Source of the DNA: Argopecten irradians
Taxonomy: Eukaryota > Mollusca > Bivalvia > Pectinida > Pectinidae
NCBI RefSeq assembly: GCF_041381155.1
Contig: NC_091149.1
Location: forward strand, 14,276,609-14,340,608
DNA length: 64,000 nucleotides
Direction of reading: 5' to 3'
Below, piece by piece: positions 41,746 through 56,700 of the stretch. The notes under the pieces were generated by a model. That model had not been told where the DNA came from and made no database searches. It worked only from the letters and a program-made list of their open reading frames with translations. The position numbers were made by a program, and so were the translations under genes. Within the stretch, counting starts at the first letter, position 1, and every line of letters starts with the position of its first letter.

Positions 41746-44700
41746 TAACAAGACATCTAATAGAGAATAAGTTCCTAAAAAAAAATGTTTGTTAAGGGTC
41801 GTCCACTAACAAGACATCTAATAGAGAATAAGTTCCGTCCACTAACAAGACATCTAATAGAGAATAAGTTCCGTCCACTAACAAGACATCTAATAGAGAA
41901 TAAGTTCCGTCCACTAACAAGACATCTAATAGAGAATAAGTTCCGTCCACTAACAAGACATCTAATAGAGAATAAGTTCCGTCCACTAACAAGACATCTA
42001 ATAGAGAATAAGTTCCGTCCACTAACAAGACATCTAATAGAGAATAAGTTCCGTCCACTAACAAGACATCTAATAGAGAATAAGTTCCGTCCACTAACAA
42101 GACATCTAATAGAGAATAAGTTCCGTCCACTAACAAGACATCTAATAGAGAATAAGTTCCGTCCACTAACAAGACATCTAATAGAGAATAAGTTCCGTCC
42201 ACTAACAAGACATCTAATAGAGAATAAGTTCCGTCCACTAACAAGACATCTAATAGAGAATAAGTTCCGTCCACTAACAAGACATCTAATAGAGAATAAG
42301 TTCCGTCCACTAACAAGACATCTAATAGAGAATAAGTTCCGTCCACTAACAAGACATCTAATAGAGAATAAGTTCCGTCCACTAACAAGACATCTAATAG
42401 AGAATAAGTTCCGTCCACTAACAAGACATCTAATAGAGAATAAGTTCCGTCCACTAACAAGACATCTAAATAGAGAATAAGTTCCGTCCACTAACAAGAC
42501 ATCTAATAGAGAATAAGTTCCGTCCACTAACAAGACATCTAATAGAGAATAAGTTCCGTCCACTAACAAGACATCTAATAGAGAATAAGTTCCGTCCACT
42601 AACAAGACATCTAATAGAGAATAAGTTCCGTCCACTAACAAGACATCTAATAGAGAATAAGTTCCGTCCACTAACAAGACACTAATAGAGAATAAGTTCC
42701 GTCCACTAACAAGACATCTAGAGAATAAGTTCCGTCCACTAACAAGACATCTAATAGAGAATAAGTTCCGTCCACTAACAAGACATCTAATAGAGAATAA
42801 GTTCCGTCCACTAACAAGACATCTAATAGAGAATAAGTTCCGTCCACTAACAAGACATCTAATAGAGAATAAGTTCCGTCCACTAACAAGACATCTAATA
42901 GAGAATAAGTTCCGTCCACTAACAAGACATCTAATAGAGAATAAGTTCCGTCCACTAACAAGACATCTAATAGAGAATAAGTTCCGTCCACTAACAAGAC
43001 ATCTAATAGAGAATAAGTTCCGTCCACTAACAAGACATCTAATAGAGAATAAGTTCCGTCCACTAACAAGACATCTAATAGAGAATAAGTTCCGTCCACT
43101 AACAAGACATCTAATAGAGAATAAGTTCCGTCCACTAACAAGACATCTAATAGAGAATAAGTTCCGTCCACTAACAAGACATCTAATAGAGAATAAGTTC
43201 CGTCCACTAACAAGACATCTAATAGAGAATAAGTTCCGTCCACTAACAAGACATCTAATAGAGAATAAGTTCCGTCCACTAACAAGACATCTAATAGAGA
43301 ATAAGTTCCGTCCACTAACAAGACATCTAATAGAGAATAAGTTCCGTCCACTAACAAGACATCTAATAGAGAATAAGTTCCGTCCACTAACAAGACATCT
43401 AATAGAGAATAAGTTCCGTCCACTAACAAGACATCTAATAGAGAATAAGTTCCGTCCACTAACAAGACATCTAATAGAGAATAAGTTCCGTCCACTAACA
43501 AGACATCTAATAGAGAATAAGTTCCGTCCACTAACAAGACATCTAATAGAGAATAAGTTCCGTCCACTAACAAGACATCTAATAGAGAATAAGTTCCGTC
43601 CACTAACAAGACATCTAATAGAGAATAAGTTCCGTCCACTAACAAGACATCTAATAGAGAATAAGTTCCGTCCACTAACAAGACATCTAATAGAGAATAA
43701 GTTCCGTCCACTAACAAGACATCTAATAGAGAATAAGTTCCGTCCACTAACAAGACATCTAATAGAGAATAAGTTCCGTCCACTAACAAGACATCTAATA
43801 GAGAATAAGTTCCGTCCACTAACAAGACATCTAATAGAGAATAAGTTCCGTCCACTAACAAGACATCTAATAGAGAATAATTGCCGTCCACTAACTAGAC
43901 ATCTAATAGAGAATAAGTTCCGTCCACTAACAAGACATCTAATAGAGAATAAGTTCCGTCCACTAACAAGACATCTAATAGAGAATAAGTTCCGTCCACT
44001 AACAAGACATCTAATAGAGAATAAGTTCCGTCCACTAACAAGACATCTAATAGAGAATAAGTTCCGTCCACTAACAAGACATCTAATAGAGAATAAGTTC
44101 CGTTCATTAACAAGACATCTAATAGATAATAAGTTCCGTCCACTAACACGTTCTAATCGAGAATAAGTTCCGTCAAATAACAAGACATCTAATAGAGAAT
44201 AAGTTCCGTCCACTAACAAGACATCTAATAGAGAATAAGTTCCGTCCACTAACAAGACATCTAATAGAGAATAAGTTCCGTCCACTAACAAGACATCTAA
44301 TAGAGAATAAGTTCCGTCCACTAACAAGACATCTAATAGAGAATAAGTTCCGTCCACTAACAAGACATCTAATAGAGAATAAGTTCCGTCCACTAACAAG
44401 ACATCTAATAGAGAATAAGTTCCGTCCACTAACAAGACATCTAATAGAGAATAAGTTCCGTCCACTAACAAGACATCTAATAGAGAATAAGTTCCGTCCA
44501 CTAACAAGACATCTAATAGAGAATAAGTTCCGTCCACTAACAAGACATCTAATAGAGAATAAGTTCCGTCCACTAACAAGCCATCTAATAGAGAATAATT
44601 TCCGTCCACTAACAAGACATCTAATAGAGAATAAGTTCCGTCCACTAACTAGACATCTAATAGAGAATAAGTTCCGTCCACTAACAAGACATCTAATAGA

Positions 44701-47700
44701 GAATAAGTTCCGTCCACTAACAAGACATCTAATAGAGAATAAGTTCCGTCCACTAACAAGACATCTAATAGAGAATAAGTTCCGTCCACTAACAAGACAT
44801 CTAATAGAGAATAAGTTCCGTCCACTAACAAGACATCTAATAGAGAATAAGTTCCGTCCACTAACAAGACATCTAATAGAGAATAAGTTCCGTCCACTAA
44901 CAAGACATCTAATAGAGAATAAGTTCCGTCCACTAACAAGACATCTAATAGAGAATAAGTTCCGTCCACTAACAAGACATCTAATAGAGAATAAGTTCCG
45001 TCCACTAACAAGACATCTAATAGAGAATAAGTTCCGTCCACTAACAAGACATCTAATAGAGAATAAGTTCCGTCCGTCCACTAACAAGACATCTAATAGA
45101 GAATAAGTTCCGTCCACTAACAAGACATCTAATAGAGAATAAGTTCCGTCCACTAACAAGACATCTAATAGAGAATAATTTCCGTCCACTAACAAGACAT
45201 CTAATAGAGAATAAAGTCCGTCCACTAACAAGACATATAATAGAGAATAAGTTCCGTCCACTAACAAGACATCTAATAGAGAATAAGTTCCGTCCACTAA
45301 CAAGACATCTAATAGAGAATAAGTTCCGTCCACTAACAAGACATCTAATAGAGAATAAGTTCCGTCCACTAACAAGACATCTAATAGAGAATAAGTTCCG
45401 TCCACTAACAAGACATCTAATAGAGAATAAGTTCCGTCCACTAACAAGACATCTAATAGAGAATAAGTTCCGTCCACTAACAAGACATCTAATATAGAAT
45501 AAGTTCCGTCCAGTAACAAGACATCTAATAGAGAATAAGTTCCGTCCACTAACAAGACATCTAATAGAGAATAAGTTCCGTCCACTAACAAGACATCTAA
45601 TAGAGAATAAGTTCCGTCCACTAACAAGACATCTAATAGAGAATAAGTTCCGTCCACTAACAAGACATCTAATAGAGAATAAGTTCCGTCCACTAACAAG
45701 ACATCTAATAGAGAATAAGAAGTTCCGTCCACTAACAAGACATCTAATAGAGAATAAGTTCCGTCCACTAACTAGACATCTAATAGAGAATAAGTTCCGT
45801 CCACTAACAAGACATCTAATAGAGAATAAGTTCCGTCCACTAACAAGACATCTAATAGAGAATAAGTTCCGTCCACTAACAAGACATCTAATAGAGAATA
45901 AGTTCCGTCCACTAACAAGACATCTAATAGAGAATAAGTTCCGTCCACTAACAAGACATCTAATAGAGAATAAGTTCCGTCCACTAACAAGACATCTAAT
46001 AGAGAATAAGTTCCGTCCACTAACAAGACATCTAATAGAGAATAAGTTCCGTCCACTAACAAGACATCTAATAGAGAATAAGTTCCGTCCACTAACAAGA
46101 CATCTAATAGAGAATAAGTTCCGTCCACTAACAAGACATCTAATAGAGAATAAGTTCCGTCCACTAACAAGACATCTAATAGAGAATAAGTTCCGTCCAC
46201 TAACAAGACATCTATAAGAGAATAAGTTCCGTCCAGTAACAAGACATCTAATAGAGAATAAGTTCCGTCCACTAACAAGACATCTAATAGAGAATAAGTT
46301 CCGTCCACTAACAAGACATCTAATAGAGAATAAGTTCCGTCCACTAACAAGACATCTAATAGAGAATAAGTTCCGTCCACTAACAAGACATCTAATAGAG
46401 AATAAGTTCCGTCCACTAACAAGACATCTAATAGAGAATAAGTTCCGTCCACTAACAAGACATCTAATAGAGAATAAGTTCCGTCCACTAACAAGACATC
46501 TAATAGAGAATAAGTTCCGTCCAGTAACAAGACATCTAATAGAGAATAAGTTCCGTCCAGTAACAAGACATCTAATAGAGAATAAGTTCCGTCCACTAAC
46601 AAGACATCTAATAGAGAATAAGTTCCGTCCACTAACAAGACATCTAATAGAGAATAAGTTCCGTCCACTAACAAGACATCTAATAGAGAATAAGTTCCGT
46701 CCACTAACAAGACATCTAATAGAGAATAAGTTCCGTCCACTAACAAGACATCTAATAGAGAATAAGTTCCGTCCACTAACAAGACATCTAATAGAGAATA
46801 AGTTCCGTCCACTAACAAGACATCTAATAGAGAATAAGTTCCGTCCACTAACAAGACATCTAATAGAGAATAAGTTCCGTCCACTAACAAGACATCTAAT
46901 AGAGAATAAGTTCCCTCCACTAACAAGACATCTAATAGAGAATAAGTTCCGTCCACTAACAAGACATCTAATAGAGAATAAGTTCCGTCCACTAACAAGA
47001 CATCTAATAGAGAATAAGTTCCGTCCACTAACAAGACATCTAATAGAGAATAAGTTCCGTCCACTAACAAGACATCTAATAGAGAATAAGTTCCGTCCAC
47101 TAACTAGACATCTAATAGAGAATAAGTTCCGTCCACTAACAAGACATCTAATAGAGAATAAGTTCCGTCCACTAACAAGACATCTAATAGAGAATAAGTT
47201 CCGTCCACTAACAAGACATCTAATAGAGAATAAGTTCCGTCCACTAACAAGACATCTAATAGAGAATAAGTTCCGTCCACTAACAAGACATCTAATAGAG
47301 AATAATTTCCGTCCACTAACTAGACATCTAATAGAGAATAAGTTCCGTCCACTAACAAGACATCTAATAGAGAATAAGTTCCGTCCACTAACAAGACATC
47401 TAATAGAGAATAAGTTCCGTCCACTAACAAGACATCTAATAGAGAATAAGTTCCGTCCACTAACAAGACATCTAATAGAGAATAAGTTCCGTTCATTAAC
47501 AAGACATCTAATAGAGAATAAGTTCCGTCCACTAACAAGACATCTAATAGAGAATAAGTTCCGTCCACTAACAAGACATCTAATAGAGAATAAGTTCCGT
47601 CCACTAACAAGACATCTAATAGAGAATAAGTTCCGTCCACTAACAAGACATCTAATAGAGAATAAGTTCCGTCCACTAACAAGACATCTAATAGAGAATA

Positions 47701-50700
47701 AGTTCCGTCCACTAACAAGACATCTAATAGAGAATAAGTTCCGTCCACTAACAAGACATCTAATAGAGAATAAGTTCCGTCCACTAACAAGACATCTAAT
47801 AGAGAATAAGTTCCGTCCACTAACAAGACATCTAATAGAGAATAAGTTCCGTCCACTAACTAGACATCTAATAGAGAATAATTTCCGTCCACTAACAAGA
47901 CATCTAATAGAGAGAATAAGTTCCGTCCACTAACAAGACATCTAATAGAGAATAAGTTCCGTCCACTAACAAGACATCTAATAGAGAATAAGTTCCGTCC
48001 ACTAACAAGACATCTAATAGAGAATAAGTTCCGTCCACTAACAAGACATCTAATAGAGAATAAGTTCCGTCCACTAACAAGACATCTAATAGAGAATAAG
48101 TTCCGTCCACTAACAAGACATCTAATAGAGAATAAGTTCCGTCCACTAACAAGACATCTAATAGAGAATAAGTTCCGTCCACTAACAAGACATCTAATAG
48201 AGAATAAGTTCCGTCCACTAACAAGACATCTAATAGAGAATAAGTTCCGTCCACTAACAAGACATCTAATAGAGAATAAGTTCCGTCCACTAACAAGACA
48301 TCTAATAGAGAATAAGTTCCGTCCACTAACAAGACATCTAATAGAGAATAAGTTCCGTCCACTAACAAGACATCTAATAGAGAATAAGTTCCGTCCACTA
48401 ACAAGACATCTAATAGAGAATAAGTTCCGTCCACTAACAAGACATCTAATAGAGAATAAGTTCCGTCCACTAACAAGACATCTAATAGAGAATAAGTTCC
48501 GTCCACTAACAAGACATCTAATAGAGAATAAGTTCCGTCCACTAACAAGACATCTAATAGAGAATAAGTTCCGTCCACTAACAAGACACAATGAAAATTC
48601 GTCCATAACAAGACATATAATAGAGAATAAGTTCCGTCCACTAACAAGACATCTAATAGAGAATAAGTTCCGTCCACTAACAAGACATCTAATAGAGAAT
48701 AAGTTCCGTCCACTAACAAGACATCTAATAGAGAATAAGTTCCGTCCACTAACAAGACATCTAATAGAGAATAAGTTCCGTCCACTAACAAGACATCTAA
48801 TAGAGAATAAGTTCCGTCCACTAACTAGACATCTAATAGAGAATAAGTTCCGTCCACTAACAAGACATCTAAGAGAGAATAAGTTCCGTCCACTAACAAG
48901 ACATCTATAAGAGAATAGGTTCCGTCCAGTAACAAGACATCTAATAGAGAATAAGTTCCGTCCACTAACAAGACATCTAATAGAGAATAAGTTCCGTCCA
49001 CTAACAAGACATCTAATAGAGAATAAGTTCCGTCCACTAACAAGACATCTAATAGAGAATAAGTTCCGTCCACTAACAAGACATCTAATAGAGAATAAGT
49101 TCCGTCCACTAACAAGACATCTAATAGAGAATAAGTTCCGTCCACTAACAAGACATCTAATAGAGAATAAGTTCCGTCCACTAACAAGACATCTAATAGA
49201 GAATAAGTTCCGTCCACTAACAAGACATCTAATAGAGAATAAGTTCCGTCCACTAACAAGACATCTAATAGAGAATAAGTTCCGTCCACTAACAAGACAT
49301 CTAATAGAGAATAAGTTCCGTCCACTAACAAGACATCTAATAGAGAATAAGTTCCGTCCACTAACAAGACATCTAATAGAGAATAAGTTCCGTCCACTAA
49401 CAAGACATCTAATAGAGAATAAGTTCCGTCCACTAACAAGACATCTAATAGAGAATAAGTTCCGTAACAACATCTAACAAGACATCTAATAGAGAATAAG
49501 TTCCGTCCACTAACAAGACATCTAATAGAGAATAAGTTCCGTCCACTAACAAGACATCTAATAGAGAATAAGTTCCGTCCACTAACAAGACATCTAATAG
49601 AGAATAAGTTCCGTCCACTAACAAGACATCTAATAGAGAATAAGTTCCGTCCACTAACAAGACATCTAATAGAGAATAAGTTCCGTCCACTAACAAGACA
49701 TCTAATAGAGAATAAGTTCCGTCCATAACAAGACATCTAATAGAGAATAAGTTCCGTCCACTAACAAGACATCTAATAGAGAATAAGTTCCGTCCACTAA
49801 CAAGACATCTAATAGAGAATAAGTTCCGTCCACTAACAAGACATCTAATAGAGAATAAGTTCCGTCCACTAACAAGACATCTAATAGAGAATAAGTTCTG
49901 TTCTTCACTAACTAGCCATCTAATAGAGAATAATTTCCGTCCACTAACAAGACATCTAATAGAGAATAAGTTCCGTCCACTAACAAGACATCTAATAGAG
50001 AATAAGTTCCGTCCACTAACAAGACATCTAATAGAGAATAAGTTCCGTCCACTAACAAGACATCTAATAGAGAATAAGTTCCGTCCACTAACAAGACATC
50101 TAATAGAGAATAAGTTCCGTCCACTAACAAGACATCTAATAGAGAATAAGTTCCGTCCACTAACAAGACATCTAAGAGAGAATAAGTTCCGTCCACTAAC
50201 AAGACATATAATAGAGAATAAGTTCCGTCCACTAACAAGACATCTAATAGAGAATAAGTTCCGTCCACTAACAAGACATCTAATAGAGAATAAGTTCCGT
50301 CCACTAACAAGACATCTAATAGAGAATAAGTTCCGTCCACTAACAAGACATCTAATAGAGAATAAGTTCCGTCCACTAACAAGACATCTAATAGAGAATA
50401 AGTTCCGTCCACTAACAAGACATCTAATAGAGAATAAGTTCCGTCCACTAACAAGACATCTAATAGAGAATAAGTTCCGTCCACTAACAAGACATCTAAT
50501 AGAGAATAAGTTCCGTCCACTAACAAGACATCTAATAGAGAATAAGTTCCGTCCACTAACAAGACATCTAATAGAGAATAAGTTCCGTCCACTAACAAGA
50601 CATCTAATAGAGAATAAGTTCCGTCCACTAACAAGACATCTAATAGAGAATAAATTCCGTCAAATAACAAGCCATCTAATAGAGAATAAGTTCTGTTCTT

Positions 50701-53135
50701 CACTAACTAGCCATCTAATAGAGAATAATTTCCGTCCACTAACAAGACATCTAATAGAGAATAAGTTCCGTCCACTAACAAGACATCTAATAGAGAATAA
50801 GTTCCGTCCACTAACAAGACATCTAATAGAGAATAAGTTCCGTCCACTAACAAGACATCTAATAGAGAATAAGTTCCGTCCACTAACAAGACATCTAATA
50901 GAGAATAAGTTCCGTCCACTAACAAGACATCTAATAGAGAATAAGTTCCGTCCACTAACAAGACATCTAATAGAGAATAAGTTCCGTCCACTAACAAGAC
51001 ATCTAATAGAGAATAAGTTCCGTCCACTAACAAGACATCTAATAGAGAATAAGTTCCGTCCACTAACAAGACATCTAATAGAGAATAAGTTCCGTCCACT
51101 AACAAGACATCTAATAGAGAATAAGTTCCGTCCACTAACAAGACATCTAAATAGAGAATAAGTTCCGTCCACTAACAAGACATATAATAGAGAATAAGTT
51201 CCGTCCACTAACAATACATCTAAGAGAGATAAAGTTCCGTCCACTAACAAGACATCTAATAGAGAATAAGTTCCGTCCACTAACAAGACATCTAATAGAG
51301 AATAAGTTCCGTCCACTAACTAGACATCTAATAGAGAATAAGTTCCGTCCACTAACAAGACATCTAATAGAGAATAAGTTCCGTCCACTAACAAGACATC
51401 TAATAGAGAATAAGTTCCGTCCACTAACAAGACATCTAATAGAGAATAAGTTCCGTCCACTAACAAGACATCTAATAGAGAATAAGTTCCGTCCACTAAC
51501 AAGACATCTAATAGAGAATAAGTTCCGTCCACTAACAAGACATCTAATAGAGAATAAGTTCCGTCCACTAACAAGACATCTAATAGAGAATAAGTTCCGT
51601 CCACTAACAAGACATCTAATAGAGAATAAGTTCCGTCCACTAACAAGACATCTAATAGAGAATAAGTTCCGTCCACTAACAAGACATCTAATAGAGAATA
51701 AGTTCCGTCCACTAACAAGACATCTAATAGAGAATAAGTTCCGTCCACTAACAAGACATCTAATAGAGAATAAGTTCCGTCCACTAACAAGACATCTAAT
51801 AGAGAATAAATTCCGTCAAATAACAAGCCATCTAATAGAGAATAAGTTCTGTTCTTCACTAACTAGCCATCTAATAGAGAATAATTTCCGTCCACTAACA
51901 AGACATCTAATAGAGAATAAGTTCCGTCCACTAACAAGACATCTAATAGAGAATAAGTTCCGTCCACTAACAAGACATCTAATAGAGAATAAGTTCCGTC
52001 CACTAACAAGACATCTAATAGAGAATAAGTTCCGTCCACAACAAAAACTAACAAGACATCTAATAGAGAATAAGTTCCGTCCACTAACAAGACATCTAAT
52101 AGAGAATAAGTTCCGTCCACTAACAAGACATCTAATTAGAGAATAAGCTCCGTCCACTAACAAGACATCTAATAGAGAATAAAGTCCGTCCACTAACAAG
52201 ACATCTAATAGAGAATAAGTTCCGTCCACTAACAAGACATCTAATAGAGAATAAGTTCCGTCCACTAACAAGACATCTAATAGAGAATAAGTTCCGTCCA
52301 CTAACAAGACATCTAATAGAGAATAAGTTCCGTCCACTAACAAGACATCTAATAGAGAATAAGTTCCGTCCACTAACAAGACATCTAATAGAGAATAAGT
52401 TCCGTCCACTAACAAGACATCTAATAGAGAATAAGTTCCGTCCACTAACAAGACATCTAATAGAGAATAAGTTCCGTCCACTAACAAGACATCTAATAGA
52501 GAATAAGTTCCGTCCACTAACAAGACATCTAATAGAGAATAAGTTCCGTCCACTAACAAGACATCTAATAGAGAATAAGTTCCGTCCACTAACAACACAT
52601 CTAATAGAGAATAAGTTCCGTCCACTAACAAGACATCTAATAGAGAATAAGTTCCGTCCACTAACAAGACATCTAATAGAGAATAAGTTCCGTCCACTAA
52701 CAAGACATCTAATAGAGAATAAGTTCCGTCCATTAACAAGACATCTAATAGAGAATAAGTTCCGTCCACTAACAAGACATCTAATAGAGAATAAGTTCCG
52801 TCCACTAACAAGACATCTAATAGAGAATAAGTTCCGTCCACTAACAAGACATCTAATAGAGAATAAGTTCCGTCCACTAACAAGACATCTAATAGAGAAT
52901 AAGTTCCGTCCACTAACAAGACATCTAATAGAGAATAAGTTCCGCATAACAAGACATCTAATAGAGAATAAGTTCCGTCCACTAACAAGACATCTAATGA
53001 GAATAAGTTCCGTCCAGTAACAAGAATCTAATAGAGAATAAGCGTCCGTCATCTAAAATAAGCCGTCACAACAGACATCTAATAGAGAATAAGTTCCGTC
53101 CACTAATAAGACATCTAATAGAGAATAAGTTCTGT
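41746..53135. repeat. Giant 36-bp minisatellite, about 316 units (11.4 kb)
   Basis: The unit contains ACTAACAAGACATCTAATAG and is repeated with very few changes. The left edge is sharp: one partial unit at 41746-41775, a short interruption, then uniform units. The right edge decays from about 52940 to 53135. Because 36 is 12 codons, one plus frame (RPLTRHLIENKF) and two minus frames (SGRNLFSIRCLV, VDGTYSLLDVLL) stay open, giving apparent ORFs of up to 956 codons that switch frame at every indel. None has a start context, domain or coding signature. Scattered variants (ACTAACTAGACAT; TTCTGTTCTTCAC at about 49898, 50693 and 51847) mark block duplications inside the array. It lies between the FMO2 upstream region and the FMO3 3' end. 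Confidence 0.97.
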
Positions 53136-53488
53136 ACACACCTGTTAAAGATAAGAGGCAAATATAACACCAGACATCATGGCTACTTACTTGAACTCTT
53201 TGTTGCTAAACTGTTGTCATTACTTTATAAAAAGCTAAGCCCTTATAATTGTTGGTTTTATGCATCTCTAAAGCTATATATGCTTACAAATGGTTTTAAG
53301 ACAAAGACAACAATACCTGTTGCGACAAGCTCATAAAAGTATGTTCATTTATGGATGCTTGACGTCAGATTATGCAATAGAAACAAAATGGTATCCTTTA
53401 ATATTCTATACATCTCTTTTTATTTTTAAAGTCAAAAATTTAAAGTTGTAGTATTACAGTGTGATTTAATTTTTCACTTAATAAACAA
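53136..53488. other. Gene-free DNA between array and FMO3
   Basis: Ordinary AT-rich sequence; no exon or repeat was recognised. Confidence 0.5.
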
Positions 53489-53622
53489 CCTGGCCCCAGA
53501 ATCATAAAACAGTCTTAGACTTCAATGGTTGCTTATCGCTTTGTAACGTCATCTGTGATTGACTAATTAAGTATATACTTAAGACTGTTTTACACTTAAG
53601 CTTGTTTCATAATTGGGGCCTG
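53489..53622. mobile_element. Short MITE in the 3' flank of FMO3
   Basis: The left end CTGGCCCCAGAATCATAAAA and right end (complement) CAGGCCCCAATTATGAAACA are inverted. 'aaaacagtctta' occurs inverted inside both halves. About 134 bp, no coding capacity. Confidence 0.7.
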
Positions 53623-53702
53623 ATGATTGATTAGGAATGGAAGCTGGATGCGAAGACATGTAACAAAGACTTAATAATATTTCCGTCTAAAGGTTACTCG
53701 TG

Positions 53703-56700
53703 TTAAATACCATTCATTATCAATTTAAGACTTTGAACGACGTTTTGTCGTCTGAAACCTGTATTTTTCTCTGACGAAACGTAGTGACATGGTTTCCTGA
53801 ATTGGTCAATGTTATAAGCACGTATCAATTCGAATACCTTAGGACTAGGTTGGATACCTGCATAAGATGCAAGATCTTTTTCAAATTCCCATAACCGCTC
53901 AATCTTGGTGAATATATGTGGCTTATCTCCACGCTCCTTTCTCATTTCAAAATCTCTGTCTACGCATGCTTGCATTTCCATTTCTGACGGAAGGCTACCT
54001 AAATCATCCAACACCACTACAGCAACTTTTGATAAAACATGGGCCATGATGAAGTATGCTACTGCTTCAAGTATTCCGATAAAGAACAAATTGGGATGTC
54101 GCACATTGACCACATGCTTATATAAAGGTGTGACCTTAGTTCTGGAAGCGTGTATGACGTCATCACTTAAAAACGGAAAGCTGTAGACATATCCGGTACA
54201 AAAGATCAGATCATCAACTTCCTCTTCTGTGTCATCTAGAAAAACAACACTGTCCATGGACATCCGTTTTATTCCTGGCTTTTCGATAATGTTTGCGGGC
54301 AAAACGGAATTCAATTTGTCCTTGTTGTGGCTTAGAAAAATCTGTAAGAAAATTCACTTATCGAATGACTAAAACTACTATTTCAGCATAAAGATACAGT
54401 GATAACTACGTGGACTACATTGAAGACAGTTGACCTTCAAAATCAAATGTTTACTGATTATGTTACCATGATGATTCTAATATACTTGAACAAATCAGAC
54501 TGTAACTCATTGTGTCGCAAAGAAGGCGACATATTTTGTTTACAGAAAAAATAGAAATGGAAAACAAAATTATACGCCAAAAACATACTGACCACAGGCT
54601 TACAATTACCATGTTGCCTTTTTTACGCGAGTCAAAATTTTGGCGTGATTTTCAGTAAAACGAGATCATAATAGCGGTTTTAAATTTGCGCGATCTGACG
54701 TTCATGGCATATGCATGCGCTGTATGAATGAACCATTTATCAATACAATGTATTTAGCTGATGAGATAATTTTTTTGCGATCATTGTAATATTCAGTAAA
54801 ATCACAAATATATCATCACCACGAATACAACCAGTTGTACGGTACTGCTTGAAACGTGGCATCCATATATATATATATGCATTTGTATAGAATTGTATAA
54901 TGGTGACATATATAAATGGGACAGACCTGTATAGTTTTGTATAAAGATGACATATTTGTATAGTTTCGTATGAAGGTGACAGAGTTGTATAGTTTTGTAT
55001 TATGGGTGAAATATTTGTATAAATTAGAATGAAGGTGATAGATTAATACAAATAATATTTGTACAATGTATATATCTGTATAAAGGTAAAAGATTTGTAT
55101 AATTCTGTATAAACGTGAAAGATTTGTATAATTATTTATAAAGGTAACAGATTTGTATAGTTTTGTATAAAGTTAAAAGATTTTTTTTAAATTTGTATCA
55201 AGGTGATGGACTTTTATAAAGGTGAAATATTTGTATAGATTTTTATTAAATTTGTATCAAGGTGATGGACTTTTATAAAGGTGAAATATTTGTATAGATT
55301 TTTATATAATGTGTAAAGGTAAATAATGTCCAGTTATAAATATTGTTTTACCTGTTTTGCGCATGGCGCGATTCCGATAGCAATGTCAATTCCGGAATAG
55401 GAGGCTCCTAGTATGACCACTTTCTTGTTTGTAAACTTTTCCGGAACTCTATAGTTCTTGCTGTGGATGACGTCACCTTGGAATATTTCAACCCCGTCAA
55501 TGTCAGGTACATATGGAGTATGTTGATGCCTTTATCAGAATTAGGGAAATAGTGGATTTAAAATCAGGAATAAATCTTTCTAACAACAATCAGTATTTTA
55601 ACTGAACAGTTGATTGACAAAAAGTCCAAGAATACGTTTTAAAAAAATCGACAAACATGATATATATTTCTATATTTTCTCTGTAAGCGTAAAGATCCAC
55701 ACCGATTTGATTGCCAAACTACAATGTACGTGTCGATATGCAGAAAATGTCAAATGTTAAAGTTATATGTGCCGTAACTGGCCGAAAATTTGGACATGTT
55801 ATTTTTTCTTCAATTATCTATTTAAAACCATAAGTTTTAATGAATAAAGCTGTGAAAATCATTCAAATGGACAGACAAACATATATAATGTCTTATAAAC
55901 GTTAGTTGGAACACATAGGTTATGCACTGTGAAATTCTTTTTTTTTATGCCTTATACACGTTTAGATGGAGACATACCTTCAGAAATCACTTTACAATTA
56001 CTAATAATACTGTAAAAATGTGCAATGAAATTGTGGACAACAATATGGCTTCATGGTCTGACCGTATGAACTCATTTCACTACACTGAAGATGTTAATAT
56101 AATGAATTTTGGCAGTACTGCCAAAAATCATTTTCAGCTCTTTTTTGTACTCGTAAAACTAAAACCTATACATTGAAAGTATTGTAATTCTCAAAATGTT
56201 GGTAACTTTTGGAGTTGAATAATATATTAAAAGCTCTTCTTGATTCGTCACTATGAAAAATACGGCACATATAACTTTAAGAGTTAAGATTGCGTTATCT
56301 CACACCTCAGGAGGGGAAATCTCACATGATACCCAGTGCTAGACTTTTCTATCTCGTCCTATCTGTCTGGTACATTTACATGATTTTTGGCGGAATTTTA
56401 TCCCTTTCATGTACCATTCCGCGCATGTGACGTCATACTTTCGATTCGGTGACTTCACATGCTTCAGATAATCAATATTACTAGAAATATGTGCATGGAG
56501 TCATACCATGCATTGTTTGGTTGTCGTGTTTTAATTATTTAAACAGTATGTTCCGATTGATCTTTTTTTTTTGTCTTTGATATAACCGAACTATAGTTTT
56601 TGCTCGGAAGGAACTAGGGGGCCTAAAACGGGATAAGTTTGCACTATAACACGTAAAAAGATGAGTTTTACTATATCTTAAGAGATGCGAGAGAAAAAAA

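Noticed and set aside
41775..44645. A 956-codon minus-strand ORF, and similar ORFs of 400-540 codons, as a giant repeat protein
   Set aside because: It is a 36-bp satellite with no stops in that frame; the frame changes between two unrelated 12-residue repeats at each indel, there is no start context or splice structure, and the opposite strand is open too.
41746..53135. CRISPR array
   Set aside because: There are no spacers: units are contiguous and identical, and the surroundings are eukaryotic with no cas genes.
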